This document shows positions 35,377 to 44,797 of a DNA stretch of 64,000 nt, piece by piece (position 1 is the stretch's first letter; every line of letters begins with the position of its first letter). The DNA lies in the NCBI RefSeq assembly GCF_000756715.1, contig NZ_CCSE01000001.1:1642001-1706000 (forward strand), read 5' to 3'. The translations under genes were made by a program, and so were the position numbers. Below the pieces are notes generated by a model. It saw nothing but the letters and a program-made list of their open reading frames with translations, ran no database searches and had not been told where the DNA came from. Source of the stretch: Jeotgalicoccus saudimassiliensis (lineage in GTDB: Bacteria > Bacillota > Bacilli > Staphylococcales > Salinicoccaceae).

Positions 35377-35758
35377 TTTTCTGAAACCAGAAGAAGATAA
35401 CAATGAAGCGGATGATAAAACACAGGAGTCCTATTCAGAATTGTCCACGGGACTCGATGATTTTCCAAACCCCAGCTGGGGACAGGTTGAAAGTGCAGTC
35501 AGAGATGTTATAGAAGCAGAAGACAGTTTTGCGACACTGGGCTTTTATAACCGGAATCTGGAAGTGGATTCACTGCAGTGTATAAAGTTTGAAAATGGCT
35601 ATACTATCGAAGCATTACCGGCGCGGAAGTCAGAAGAGTTCGGTAAGATCTATCACCTGGACGGTCTGAGCTATGAAGAGACAATCAAATATTTTGAAGA
35701 GTTTTATGAAACACAGGAAATATCAGGATATAAAAACTTTTCAGAGGACAGCTTGTAA
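35363..35758 (+). CDS. Hypothetical acidic protein
   Basis: 131 residues. The N-terminus is low-complexity and acidic (PEEDNNEADDKTQESYSE), followed by a compact domain (NPSWGQVESAVRDVIEAEDSFATLGF...YTIEALPARKSEEFGKIYHLDGLSYEETIKYFEEFYE). It has the look of small immunity or cytosolic partner proteins, but I cannot assign a family. AGAGGAG 9 nt upstream selects ATG 35363 over ATG 35357. A strong terminator follows. Confidence 0.65.
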   Translation: MGLFDFLKPEEDNNEADDKTQESYSELSTGLDDFPNPSWGQVESAVRDVIEAEDSFATLGFYNRNLEVDSLQCIKFENGYTIEALPARKSEEFGKIYHLDGLSYEETIKYFEEFYETQEISGYKNFSEDSL

Positions 35759-35764
35759 AAGAAC

Positions 35765-35794
35765 AAAACGGAAGCGGCAGCTTCCGTTTTTTTT
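35765..35794 (+). terminator. Terminator after hypothetical acidic protein
   Basis: AAACGGAAGC pairs with GCTTCCGTTT around GGCA, followed by eight T. It lies close to the end of the converging operon. Confidence 0.9.
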
Positions 35795-35809
35795 ATGTGT
35801 CATTTCATC

Positions 35810-36262
35810 TTATATTATACCCTGGAATCTTAAAATAATCTCAGCAATAACCGCAGATCCGAGATATGTACCAATCAGTACGAGCATCCCGATAATAATT
35901 GTTTTCCATCCCATCTTGGCGAAGTCTGCCCATGAATTTCCGATGGAAATCCCGGCATAGGCAAGAATCGGTGTAGTCAGGGAAAGCAGATTCACTTCAG
36001 AAGTCCATGCTGATATTTGTGCAGCACCCGGGACCCCCGGAATCGTCACGAGAAAAGCAAGAACACCGATATAGGCAATTGCGGGTAATTTGAACGGCAG
36101 AATTTCATGAATGACCATGCCAATGAGGACGATGACCATTAAGCTGATAATCCCCGGCAATGCAGCAGGCGGCATCACTTCATACCCGATGAAGTTGCCA
36201 AGCAGTGTCATCGCTGCAACCAGTGAAAGTGTCAATGTCCAGTCTGTTAATTTATCCAGCAT
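35810..36262 (-). CDS. Small membrane protein paired with the DUF3100-like gene
   Basis: 150 residues with about five hydrophobic helices (NLLSLTTPILAYAGISIGNSWADFAKMGWKTIIIGMLVLIGTYLGSAVIAE near the end). It starts 4 nt after the DUF3100-like frame and is preceded by GAGAGG, so it is in the same operon with the amidohydrolase. It may form a two-component transporter with the DUF3100-like protein; this is an inference from gene order and topology. Confidence 0.65.
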   Translation of the reverse strand: MLDKLTDWTLTLSLVAAMTLLGNFIGYEVMPPAALPGIISLMVIVLIGMVIHEILPFKLPAIAYIGVLAFLVTIPGVPGAAQISAWTSEVNLLSLTTPILAYAGISIGNSWADFAKMGWKTIIIGMLVLIGTYLGSAVIAEIILRFQGII

Positions 36263-36266
36263 ATTC

Positions 36267-37064
36267 TTAACCTCTCTTCTTTGATTTTAACTTGGTAATC
36301 AGGCTGTAATACTTTTCCGCCAGCGGTAAACCGATAAATATACTCATATACAGTCCGGTCACCGAAGTGAGAAGATTACTTGCCCCTGAATAAGCTGTAA
36401 TCAGCTCGCTCTGTTCAGGATACATCGCTACCAGCGGTCCGAGAGAGGCAGCAGTCATACTTCCGCTCCCAATACCTGTGGCCATGGCAAAAGACAGGGG
36501 ACTGATGGGTAAAAGTGAAGCGAACAGTCCTGAAGTTAAACCGAGGAATATCGCCCCGAAAATCGTACCGAAAATATACATCGATACTACACCGCGTCCT
36601 TCAGGAGAAGAAATACCGTATTTCTCCGAGATTAATGCGAGGTTGGCTTCACGACCGATAGAATGTGTCATTCCGATTGTTTCGCGTTTTAAACCGAGTA
36701 AAATCGCGACCGGCAGTGCAACTAATATTGTGGCAAGATTACCAAACTCCTGAAGAATCAAAGCAGGACCGGCTTTAATCAGTTACGGGAGAGCGGGGCC
36801 GGCCTGCACACCGAATTTCGCGATTAGCAGTGTGACAGACATAAAGACGAGCGTCTCAGCTTTTTTTGACTGCTTTTTATTAATCAGCGGTGTAAAAAAT
36901 GTTCCAAGTCCGATAATTACCGCATACAGCATCGGCAGGAGCAGTATAGCGCCGGCCCCTACGGGAATCTCGTGTGTACCGATTAATTCTGTAATAATGA
37001 CAATTCCGATGACGACAAGATGCAGCCGCCAGTCTTTCCATAAGTGTGTTGAAGTGTTATCCAT
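36267..37064 (-). pseudogene. DUF3100-like membrane protein interrupted by an in-frame TAA
   Basis: The minus strand reads from ATG 37064 (GGGAG 7 nt upstream) through ITELIGTHEIPVGAGAILLLP to KFGVQAGPALP, then TAA at 36783-36785. It continues in the same frame with LIKAGPALILQEFGNLATILVALPVAILLGLKRETIGMTHSIGREANLALI. Together about 265 residues of one continuous multi-helix protein. No good ribosome site exists for the second half (TTG 36761). A single base change in one codon would restore it. It could be a pseudogene, a sequencing error or stop-codon readthrough. Confidence 0.75.
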
Positions 37065-37082
37065 AAACATTCTCCCTTGTGA

Positions 37083-38261
37083 CTACTTATTTTGTGACAT
37101 GTATTTCATTGTGGATTCAGCAAGAATTTTTGCAGCAATGAGTAGTGATTTTTCATCGATATCAAATTTAGGATGGTGGTGCGGGTAAGGGTCTGCGACA
37201 CCTTCAGGCTGTGCACCTGTAAAGAAGTATGTTCCTTTTACCTGCTGAAGATAGTAAGAGTAATCTTCCCCGCCCATAATCGGTTCAGTTTCTTTAATTT
37301 CCTTCACTCCGGGTACGGTTTCTGCAACATCCATAACGAATTCAGTTTCTTCTTTATGATTAATCAGTACCGGATATCCGCGGTCATATTTAAAATCAAA
37401 TTCTGCACCGGCTAAATGGCAGGTTCCTTCAATTACACGCAGCATTTCCTGTTCCATCAGTTTACGTGTATCCTCATTCAGAGTACGGACGGTGCCTTTC
37501 AGCTTCGCGGTATTTGCGATGACGTTATACGGACCCGCTGCTTCGAATGAACAGACTGATAAAACAGCCGACTGAAGCGGATCTACCCGTCTGCTGACAA
37601 TCTGCTGGAAGTTATCCACGAGCTGTGACGCGATTAAAATACTGTCTTTCGTATTTTGTGGCATCGCACCGTGTCCGCCTTTACCGTAAATTATTACTTC
37701 GAATGAGTCGGATGATGCCTGCAGTTCATCTGTACGGTAATTAATTTCGTGTAAAGGAAGCTGAGCCTGCAGATGTGTGCCGAAAATAACATCGACACCT
37801 TCCAGTGCACCATCTTCAATCATTGGACGGGCGCCGCCCGGCGGCAGTTCTTCCGCATGCTGATGAATGAATACGACAGTACCGTGCAGTTCTTCTTTAT
37901 GTTTATTTAAAGCTTTGGCGACGCCGAGCAGAGTAGCGGTGTGCCCGTCATGTCCGCAGGCATGCATTACGCCGTCATTGACCGAACTGAATTCGAGTTC
38001 AGTTTCCTCGTGTATCGGCAATGCATCAAAGTCGGCCCGGAGTGCTACAGTGGGTCCCTCGTGCGCACCTTTTAAATAAGCGAGTACGCCATTACCGCCG
38101 ACGCCGGTTCTGACTTCATGACCCAGCTGCTCATGAAATTCAGCTATGTATTTCGGTGTTTCCACTTCTTCAAACGACAGTTCCGGATACTTATGTAGAT
38201 GTCTTCGTATCGAAATAATTTCTTCGTTCAGGCTGTCCAATGTAGAAAATAAATTATCCAT
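37083..38261 (-). CDS. M20-family amidohydrolase (N-acyl amino acid/hippurate hydrolase type)
   Basis: 392 residues. Motifs are RRHLHKYPELSFEE, LRADFDALPIHEETELEF, MHACGHDGHTATLLG (Cys/His metal site), FIHQHAEELPPGGARPMIEDG (Glu-Glu/His) and GGEDYSYYLQQVKGTYFFTGAQ. It hydrolyses N-acylated amino acids or similar amides and yields free amino acids. It is the first gene of a minus-strand operon with the DUF3100-like and small membrane genes, which may import its substrate. Confidence 0.9.
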   Translation of the reverse strand: MDNLFSTLDSLNEEIISIRRHLHKYPELSFEEVETPKYIAEFHEQLGHEVRTGVGGNGVLAYLKGAHEGPTVALRADFDALPIHEETELEFSSVNDGVMHACGHDGHTATLLGVAKALNKHKEELHGTVVFIHQHAEELPPGGARPMIEDGALEGVDVIFGTHLQAQLPLHEINYRTDELQASSDSFEVIIYGKGGHGAMPQNTKDSILIASQLVDNFQQIVSRRVDPLQSAVLSVCSFEAAGPYNVIANTAKLKGTVRTLNEDTRKLMEQEMLRVIEGTCHLAGAEFDFKYDRGYPVLINHKEETEFVMDVAETVPGVKEIKETEPIMGGEDYSYYLQQVKGTYFFTGAQPEGVADPYPHHHPKFDIDEKSLLIAAKILAESTMKYMSQNK

Positions 38262-38373
38262 GTTCCCATCTCCCTTTTATTTATTAAAGTTTGGATAATG
38301 CCAAATTATATGCCTAATTAATTGGCAAGTCAAAATAATCTGAAAATATTTAGAATACGAAAGACCTGCAGAC

Positions 38374-38408
38374 AAAAAAAGACGAAAGCAGCAATGTGCT
38401 TCCGTCTT
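38374..38408 (-). terminator. Terminator after the SDR gene
   Basis: Minus strand: AAGACGGAAGCA pairs with TGCTTTCGTCTT, followed by seven T. Confidence 0.85.
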
Positions 38409-38427
38409 AATTTAAATCTATAACATT

Positions 38428-39210
38428 TTAGTATTTATAAGATTGTCCGCCGTCAATGTTAATGACCGCACCGTTGATGAACCCGGCTTCAGACAGCAGG
38501 AATGCCACAAGTGCCGATACTTCTTCAGGCTTGCCGAAACGTTTCATCGGGTTAACTGAAACGAACTCTTTACCTGCTTCTTCCCAGTTGTCAGGATCCA
38601 TTTGCTTTAATGAACCTTTTACCATTGCCGTCATAATTGCACCCGGTGCAATTGCGTTAATGTTTACACCGAACTGTCCGTATTCAACGGCGGAGTTGCG
38701 TGTCAGACCGACAACACCGTGTTTTGTAGCTGAGTAACCGGACTGGTTGCCAACGCCGCGGATTCCGCCGACTGAAGCAGTGTTAACGATTGAACCGTAC
38801 CCCTGTTCCTTCATTACTTTTAGTACGTGTTTCATACCGAAGAATACGCCGTTCAGGTTAATATTTACTACCTTCTGGAATTCATCCGAACCGTAGTCTT
38901 CTGTCAGATTTTGTTTGCCTTCAATACCGGCGTTATTAAAGAAACCGTCAATTTTACCGAATGTCTCAACAGTTTTATTGACGTAATTTTTAACAGCTTC
39001 TTCATCGGAAACATCAGCTGTCACTGTTAACACTTCAGCATTGCTGTTTTCTTTTTTTATCAGCTCTTCTGTTTCTTTCAGTGCCTCTCCGTTCAAGTCG
39101 ACAAGTACTAATTTAGCACCTTCGGATGCGACTCTTACTGCTGCGTCCTGCCCAAGACCGGAAGCGGCACCTGTCATAAGGATTACTTTGTCTTCAAAAC
39201 GTTTTGCCAT
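38428..39210 (-). CDS. Short-chain dehydrogenase/reductase (SDR)
   Basis: 260 residues, the classical SDR size. Cofactor loop TGAASGLGQ, Asp after beta-2 (LVLVDLNG, favouring NAD), NNAGIEG, catalytic Ser in NTASVGGIRG, and YSATKHG (Tyr-x-x-x-Lys). The end FINGAVINIDGGQSYKY is typical. The alcohol or ketone substrate is unknown. It stands alone, with a possible SigA promoter (TTGTTG-17-TATGTT) upstream on its strand. Confidence 0.9.
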   Translation of the reverse strand: MAKRFEDKVILMTGAASGLGQDAAVRVASEGAKLVLVDLNGEALKETEELIKKENSNAEVLTVTADVSDEEAVKNYVNKTVETFGKIDGFFNNAGIEGKQNLTEDYGSDEFQKVVNINLNGVFFGMKHVLKVMKEQGYGSIVNTASVGGIRGVGNQSGYSATKHGVVGLTRNSAVEYGQFGVNINAIAPGAIMTAMVKGSLKQMDPDNWEEAGKEFVSVNPMKRFGKPEEVSALVAFLLSEAGFINGAVINIDGGQSYKY

Positions 39211-39300
39211 GAATAAAACACTCCTTAAATAGTTTTCTCTTCACTATTAAAAATAACATAAGACAACCATCATAATACAACAATAAGGTTCGAATTCTAA

Positions 39301-40191
39301 CTAAGTGTTATTCAGTGCGTCCGCCAGTTTTACCGAGGCATATTCACTGCCGATAATATACCTGATAATAAACTGGGAAGCGAGCGTAATATGGCTGTGA
39401 CTGTATGGCAGATCCGCTGTTTCTTCAAGCAGCAGCTCATAAAGCTCATTAATCGTAAATTGTTTCATGAGTAACAAATTACGGTACTTTTCAACGGTGA
39501 AGTTGTCGATGTTAAAAAATAAATCATGTGGGGGAGAAACTGTTTCTTTCTGATATCTTTCGATGGATTGCAGAATAATCAGCATGGTGAATTGATTTAA
39601 GTGGTACAGGCTTTTATGAATATCATTCAGCTCGCTGTCATAGTATACAGACAGCAGATGATGACACTTCACCGCATCGTATTTATTGGATTTGCTGAGA
39701 GACGCAGAGATTTTGTTTTCATGCAGTGCAATAATAATGTCTGAATTGCTCATATCGGGATGCTTAATATAAAAATCGTAAGCTTCGTAAATCGTCACCG
39801 GCCCGTGCAGACTGATATAATTAATAAAAACAGTGTCATGAAGAAACGTGTCCAGTGACTCATCGGCAACGTAAACGCCGTTAAGTTCCAATGCGCTTAA
39901 ATCGATAAATTCCTGATGTGCTTTGATGCGTTCAATGATGGCCGGTTTGGTTCCGGAAACTTTAATGCCGGATTTTTTAAGTAAATCTTTTAAAACGGGT
40001 ATAGTATGTTTAGTCAGAGTGACAGACAAATCACAGGATTTATAAACAGCACCTGATTCAATTAGAAAATTTAACAGCTGTTTCGGGCTGCGGTTATATT
40101 CAGCCGACCAGAAATCATGCTGCAGCACTTCCTGTTCGGTTTTACCATTTACATAGTGCAAAAAGAGTACTTCAACAGCATCCATAGTCAT
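39301..40191 (-). CDS. SAP-domain hypothetical protein
   Basis: About 296 residues. A SAP-like helix-extension-helix lies near residues 65-92 (TIPVLKDLLKKSGIKVSGTKPAIIERIKAH), usually a DNA or RNA binding motif. The rest is helical, with many His, Tyr and Leu and no catalytic motif. The GGATGTG stretch before ATG 40191 makes this start more likely than ATG 40215. It is divergent from the DUF2200 gene. Function unknown; it could be a regulator or nucleic-acid-associated protein. Confidence 0.65.
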   Translation of the reverse strand: MTMDAVEVLFLHYVNGKTEQEVLQHDFWSAEYNRSPKQLLNFLIESGAVYKSCDLSVTLTKHTIPVLKDLLKKSGIKVSGTKPAIIERIKAHQEFIDLSALELNGVYVADESLDTFLHDTVFINYISLHGPVTIYEAYDFYIKHPDMSNSDIIIALHENKISASLSKSNKYDAVKCHHLLSVYYDSELNDIHKSLYHLNQFTMLIILQSIERYQKETVSPPHDLFFNIDNFTVEKYRNLLLMKQFTINELYELLLEETADLPYSHSHITLASQFIIRYIIGSEYASVKLADALNNT

Positions 40192-40287
40192 GATTATCAC
40201 ATCCTGTACAAACATACGTTCGTATATTATTATAAATGAATAAGCAGGAGATGTCAGTTAATTACTATTTTAAAGAGGTGGAGAACG

Positions 40288-40641
40288 ATGGCAGGTCATA
40301 AAATTTATAAAATGAGTTTCAGCAGTGTGTATCCGCACTATATTAAAAAAGCGGAGCGTAAAGGCAGAACGAAAGAAGAAGTGGATGAAATTATTCTCTG
40401 GTTAACCGGTTATTCCCAAAAAGAGCTGGAAGAGCAGATAGACAAAGAAGTAAACTTTGAAGAATTCTTTGAACAGGCACCGACATTAAACCCGGCAAGA
40501 AGAGAAGTTAAAGGCGTGATCTGCGGTGTGAGAGTGGAAGAAATAGAAGAGCCGCTGATGCAGGAAATCCGTTATATGGATAAGATGGTAGACGAACTCG
40601 CCAAAGGTAAAAAGATGGAGAAAATCTTAAGAACAGTGTAA
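40288..40641 (+). CDS. DUF2200 family protein
   Basis: 117 residues; [43 protein letters not shown] is the characteristic DUF2200 start and [51 protein letters not shown] the characteristic end. The fold is small and mainly helical; the role is not known. AGAGGTGG precedes the ATG. Confidence 0.85.
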   Translation: MAGHKIYKMSFSSVYPHYIKKAERKGRTKEEVDEIILWLTGYSQKELEEQIDKEVNFEEFFEQAPTLNPARREVKGVICGVRVEEIEEPLMQEIRYMDKMVDELAKGKKMEKILRTV

Positions 40642-40746
40642 TAATTAGGCAGGTACTATGGAATTTTCAACTCTATCGAAGTGGAAAGTATTTTTATAAA
40701 TCATAAAACATATTAATGTCATCATAAAAGAACAGGGGATTATGAA

Positions 40747-41217
40747 ATGAAAATTTATTTAGCGAGTCCATTTTTTGACGAAGAACAGCTTGAACGTGTG
40801 AAGCGTGTGGAGAAAGCTCTTGCTGACAACCCGACAGTTACCGAGGTGTTTTCACCGCGCCTGCAGCAGGTAGAGCATCTTGAACATGGTTCAGATGAGT
40901 GGCGTGACTTCGTTTACAATAACGACATTAAACACATTGAGTGGTGTGATGCTGTCGTTGCGGTTCACGATTATGTAGGTGAACACGTTGATCCGGGTAC
41001 AGGTTTTGAAATCGGGTACGGTAAAGCATTGAAAAAATTTATCGTTTTATACCAGGAGAAAGATCCTGTCACAGAAGCGCCTGTCAACCTGATGCTTACG
41101 GATTCGCTTGATGTTTATATTCAGAATATCGGCAAACTTGCTGAATATGATTTTAATGAAAAGCAGAGAAACAGATTTGAAAATTACAGCTTTGCTCCCA
41201 TTGCTAAAGAAAAATAA
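40747..41217 (+). CDS. Nucleoside 2-deoxyribosyltransferase
   Basis: 156 residues. MKIYLASPFFDEEQLERVKRVEKAL opens the Rossmann-like fold, with IEWCDAVVAVHDYVGEHVDPGTGFEIGYGKALKKFIVLY carrying the conserved Asp (substrate ribose), and the catalytic Glu in TGFEIGYG. The enzyme exchanges the base of deoxynucleosides, for salvage. It may be cotranscribed with DUF2200, about 100 nt upstream. Confidence 0.9.
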   Translation: MKIYLASPFFDEEQLERVKRVEKALADNPTVTEVFSPRLQQVEHLEHGSDEWRDFVYNNDIKHIEWCDAVVAVHDYVGEHVDPGTGFEIGYGKALKKFIVLYQEKDPVTEAPVNLMLTDSLDVYIQNIGKLAEYDFNEKQRNRFENYSFAPIAKEK

Positions 41218-41334
41218 TGATTTAACAGCATATTTTCAGAATATGCTGTCTTTTTATGTTATAAAAGAATGTAAAGTAAATTGCCGATGGTGAGTTACCA
41301 CAGCATATAAAAATACATAAAGCAGGTGGCATAA

Positions 41335-42042
41335 ATGTCTTTTGATAACCATATCGCAACTTTGAAATACGCCTTTCCGAAAACGATACCGATTCTCGCA
41401 GGATTCACCTTCCTCGGCATTGCTTACGGTATTTACATGAATTCCCTCGGCTTCGGGCCCTGGTATGCTATTTTAATGAGCATTTTTATCTTTGCAGGTT
41501 CGATGGAGTTTGTTGCGGGCAGTATGCTGCTCGGTGCATTTAATCCTTTCAGTGCATTTCTGCTGACTTTGATGATTAACGCACGTCATCTGTTTTACGG
41601 CATTTCCATGCTCGATAAATTCAGAGATGCCGGTAAGAAAAAATATTATTTAATCTACGGTATGTGCGATGAAACTTTCGTTATTAACAGTACTGAAAAG
41701 ACACCGGCCCATATTAATTCCGGATGGTTTATGTTTTACGTGACGGTGCTGAATCAGCTGTACTGGGTCGGCGGCACGACAGTCGGCAGTCTGTTCGGAT
41801 CGGCTGTGACATTCAATACTGAAGGACTGGAATTTGTAATGACCGCACTGTTTGTCGTGATTTTCCTCGATCAGTGGATGAAGGAACGGTACCACGTGAG
41901 TTCAATTACCGGTATCGCAGCCTCTGTGTTAAGTCTCATTGTCTTTGGTCCGGAGAATTTTATAATCCCGGCGATGGTTCTGATTTTAGTCACGTTGACA
42001 CTGATTAGAAAAACGGTTGAGAAAAGAGAGGTGATCTCGTAA
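41335..42042 (+). CDS. azlC: AzlC-family branched-chain amino acid exporter, large subunit
   Basis: 235 residues with about six to seven helices. AzlC marks are [42 protein letters not shown] and [12 protein letters not shown]. With AzlD it exports branched-chain amino acids or analogues. Its stop overlaps the azlD start (TAATG), so the two are translationally coupled. Confidence 0.92.
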   Translation: MSFDNHIATLKYAFPKTIPILAGFTFLGIAYGIYMNSLGFGPWYAILMSIFIFAGSMEFVAGSMLLGAFNPFSAFLLTLMINARHLFYGISMLDKFRDAGKKKYYLIYGMCDETFVINSTEKTPAHINSGWFMFYVTVLNQLYWVGGTTVGSLFGSAVTFNTEGLEFVMTALFVVIFLDQWMKERYHVSSITGIAASVLSLIVFGPENFIIPAMVLILVTLTLIRKTVEKREVIS

Positions 42043-42371
42043 TGACATTAACCCAGCAGATTATTATTATCGCATGTGTCGTTCTTGGAACACTTACGAC
42101 GAGATTCCTGCCGTTTATAGTATTCAGCAGTGATAAAGAAACGCCCCGATACATAAAATATTTAGGGTATATGCTGCCTCCGGCGGTATTCGGCCTTTTG
42201 GTAGTTTACGCATTACGGGAAGTGGAAGTGACGGCAATCAGCGGTTTCATGCCGGAACTGCTCGCGGTCGGATTTATAGTCCTGCTGCATTACTGGAAAA
42301 AAAGCATGCTGCTGTCAATCGCGGGCGGCACGATATTTTACATGATTCTTGTACAGATGGTGTTTGCATAA
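42042..42371 (+). CDS. azlD: AzlD-family branched-chain amino acid exporter, small subunit
   Basis: 109 residues, four hydrophobic helices. [39 protein letters not shown] is the typical AzlD N-terminal half. It forms a heteromeric exporter with AzlC. One-base overlap with azlC; a strong terminator follows. Confidence 0.92.
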   Translation: MTLTQQIIIIACVVLGTLTTRFLPFIVFSSDKETPRYIKYLGYMLPPAVFGLLVVYALREVEVTAISGFMPELLAVGFIVLLHYWKKSMLLSIAGGTIFYMILVQMVFA

Positions 42372-42408
42372 AAACTGTTCCCATTCTTTTTGAGTGGGAA
42401 CAGTTTTG
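42371..42408. terminator. Bidirectional terminator between azlD and the amidase gene
   Basis: AAAACTGTTCCCA pairs with TGGGAACAGTTTT; T runs on both strands. Confidence 0.88.
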
Positions 42409-42411
42409 AAT

Positions 42412-43209
42412 TTATAAGTACTTATACAGCTCTTTCCTTCTGCTGTCGAAAATAGGAATGTCTTTACGGACTTTGGCAATATAATTCAGATCAAGTTCGG
42501 CTGTAACTGTTTCTTCTGTGTCTTTTGCTGCTTCTGCGAGAATTTCCCCGAATGGATTAATAATCATCGAACGCCCGGCAAATTGGGTGCCGTTTTGCTG
42601 AGTGCCTGTGGTATTACTTGCCACGATATAGCACTGATTTTCTATTGCTCTTGCTTTCAGCAGTGTAATCCAGTGTTCCGTGCGTTCAATCGGCCACTCT
42701 GCAACGACGAATATTATTTTTGCACCTGACAGGGACAGGTCCCTGAACAGTTCAGGGAAACGTAAATCGTAACAGATGACCTGTCCTGCTGGTTCCCCGT
42801 TAATTTCAAATACTTCGGCCGGCTTGTCACCGCTCTCCAGAAATTCCGGTTCATTCAGCATCGGTACGAGATGCATCTTGGAGTATTCATAAATCAGTTC
42901 GCCGTTATTATTTACAGTGAATGCAGTATTGTACACACCGCTGCCTCCGTATGTGTTTGGAATAGAACCTGCAACAACTGTGACATCGTTATCTGCAGCC
43001 AGTCTGCCAATAAATGATTTTACCGGTTCCAGATTGTCAGCAGCATAGTCTCTAATATTTTCGAGATCATATCCGGACGTCCACATTTCCGGAAGAACAA
43101 CAACGTCTGTACTGCCTAAGTCAGTTTCGCGGAACATTTCTTCGACTTTATTTAAGTTCGCTTCTGTATCGCTGTCGATGACTTGAAATTGAAAGATTTT
43201 AATTTTCAT
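42412..43209 (-). CDS. Carbon-nitrogen hydrolase (nitrilase superfamily, omega-amidase-like)
   Basis: 265 residues. The Glu-Lys-Cys triad is visible: VVLPEMWTSGYD (Glu), YSKMHLVPML (Lys) and VICYDLRFPELFRDLS (Cys). The members closest in pattern are MtnU/YafV/Nit2-type amidases that clear alpha-ketoglutaramate or alpha-ketosuccinamate, but substrate is uncertain. It is a single gene, convergent with azlCD and divergent from metY. Confidence 0.88.
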   Translation of the reverse strand: MKIKIFQFQVIDSDTEANLNKVEEMFRETDLGSTDVVVLPEMWTSGYDLENIRDYAADNLEPVKSFIGRLAADNDVTVVAGSIPNTYGGSGVYNTAFTVNNNGELIYEYSKMHLVPMLNEPEFLESGDKPAEVFEINGEPAGQVICYDLRFPELFRDLSLSGAKIIFVVAEWPIERTEHWITLLKARAIENQCYIVASNTTGTQQNGTQFAGRSMIINPFGEILAEAAKDTEETVTAELDLNYIAKVRKDIPIFDSRRKELYKYL

Positions 43210-43289
43210 CTCTGCACCCCTTAATCGTTTCGGAATTTAACTCCACAGTATACGTTCAAAAACTGAGTGTAAAGAAAAGACTTCCTTCC

Positions 43290-43318
43290 TTGCAAAACAC
43301 CTACTGAGATAGTATGAT
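43290..43318 (+). promoter_or_regulatory. SigA promoter of metY
   Basis: TTGCAA, 17 nt, TATGAT, about 50 nt before the start codon. No T-box or SAM riboswitch lies between. Confidence 0.7.
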
Positions 43319-43371
43319 TTTAAATATATTTATAAATCAGAAAATTCAACCAATATGATGGAGGAATACTA

Positions 43372-44649
43372 ATGACTAACGAAAACTGGAACCTGGAAAC
43401 TTTAACGATACATGCAGGACAGACGATCGATGATACAAAATCACGTGCGGTGCCGATTGCGCAGACAACGAGCTATGTGTTTGACGATACTCAGCATGCG
43501 CAGGACTTATTCTCACTGGCAAAGCCGGGTAACATTTATACACGCATTATGAACCCGACACAGAACGTATTTGAGGAGCGTATTACAGCGCTTGAAGGCG
43601 GTGTCGGTGCACTTGCAACGTCTTCCGGACAGGCAGCGATACATTTATCACTTTTAAACATTGTTGAAACAGGCTATGAAATTGTTGCATCTGCGAACCT
43701 TTACGGCGGTACATACAACCTTTTAAATGTAACGTTTAAGAAGATGGGTATTAAAGTTCATTTCGTTGATCCATCAGACCCTGAAAACTTTAAAGCAGCT
43801 ATTAATGATAAAACACGCGCAATCTTCGCTGAGACAATCGGTAACCCGCGCATCGACGTACTGGATATTGAAAAAGTGGCGGAAATTGCACACAGCAACG
43901 ACGTACCTCTTATTGTCGACAGCACTTTTGCAACACCGTATCTGCTGCGTCCGTTTGAACATGGCGCGGACATCATCGTGCACTCTGCGACTAAATTTAT
44001 CGGCGGACACGGAACTTCAATCGGCGGGGTAATCGTCGACAGCGGTAAATTTAACTGGGATAACGGCAAGTTCCCGGGACTGACAGAACCGGATGAAAGC
44101 TATCACGGTGTGTCTTATGCGAAGGATATCGGCCCTGCAGCGTATATTACGAAAGCGCGTGTTCAGTTATTACGGGATCTTGGCTCTGCAGTCGCACCGT
44201 TCAACGTACAGCAGTTCCTGTTAGGACTTGAAACACTGCATCTTCGCATGGAACGTCATTCAGAGAACGCACAAAAAGTAGCAGAGTATCTGGAACAGCA
44301 CCCTAAAGTAAAATGGGTAAATTATCCGGGGCTTGAAAGTAACAAATATCATGAACTCGGCAAGAAATATCTGCCGAAAGGACAAGGTGCCATTCTGACA
44401 TTCGGTATCGACGGTTCGGTTGAAGAGATTGCGAAATTTGTCGACGGACTTGGGCTGTTTTCACACGTTGCAAACGTCGGAGACTCCAAATCATTAGTGA
44501 TTCACCCGGCATCGACGACACACCAGCAGTTATCAGAAGCAGAACAGGTCGCTTCAGGCGTGCTGCCGGAATTGGTAAGGCTGTCGATCGGAACAGAAAA
44601 CATTGACGACATTATCGGTGATCTGGAACAGGGATTAAAAGACGTATAA
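43372..44649 (+). CDS. metY: O-acetylhomoserine sulfhydrylase (MetY)
   Basis: 425 residues, PLP enzyme of the Cys/Met metabolism fold. [67 protein letters not shown] (PLP Lys208) and [23 protein letters not shown] are diagnostic for MetY rather than MetB/MetC (longer C-terminal region). It makes homocysteine from O-acetylhomoserine and sulfide. It is monocistronic with a SigA promoter. Confidence 0.92.
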   Translation: MTNENWNLETLTIHAGQTIDDTKSRAVPIAQTTSYVFDDTQHAQDLFSLAKPGNIYTRIMNPTQNVFEERITALEGGVGALATSSGQAAIHLSLLNIVETGYEIVASANLYGGTYNLLNVTFKKMGIKVHFVDPSDPENFKAAINDKTRAIFAETIGNPRIDVLDIEKVAEIAHSNDVPLIVDSTFATPYLLRPFEHGADIIVHSATKFIGGHGTSIGGVIVDSGKFNWDNGKFPGLTEPDESYHGVSYAKDIGPAAYITKARVQLLRDLGSAVAPFNVQQFLLGLETLHLRMERHSENAQKVAEYLEQHPKVKWVNYPGLESNKYHELGKKYLPKGQGAILTFGIDGSVEEIAKFVDGLGLFSHVANVGDSKSLVIHPASTTHQQLSEAEQVASGVLPELVRLSIGTENIDDIIGDLEQGLKDV

Positions 44650-44797
44650 AGAAGCAAACCAGCTGAAGCCGTGAGATGTTTTCTCACGGCTATTTTTATT
44701 AAATGCATAAACTGCCGAAACAGGGTATAGGGTTTAGGAATACAATATTACTGATATTCTGCAGTGGAATTTAAATAAAAAATTGGGTGAGAAAGCT

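Noticed and set aside
36267-36761. Independent short gene for the second half of the DUF3100-like protein
   Set aside because: No ribosome site before TTG 36761, and the protein continues the upstream half in the same frame.
43210-43371. SAM riboswitch or T-box upstream of metY
   Set aside because: The region is only 160 nt, shows a plain SigA promoter and lacks S-box or T-box hallmarks and any terminator stem.
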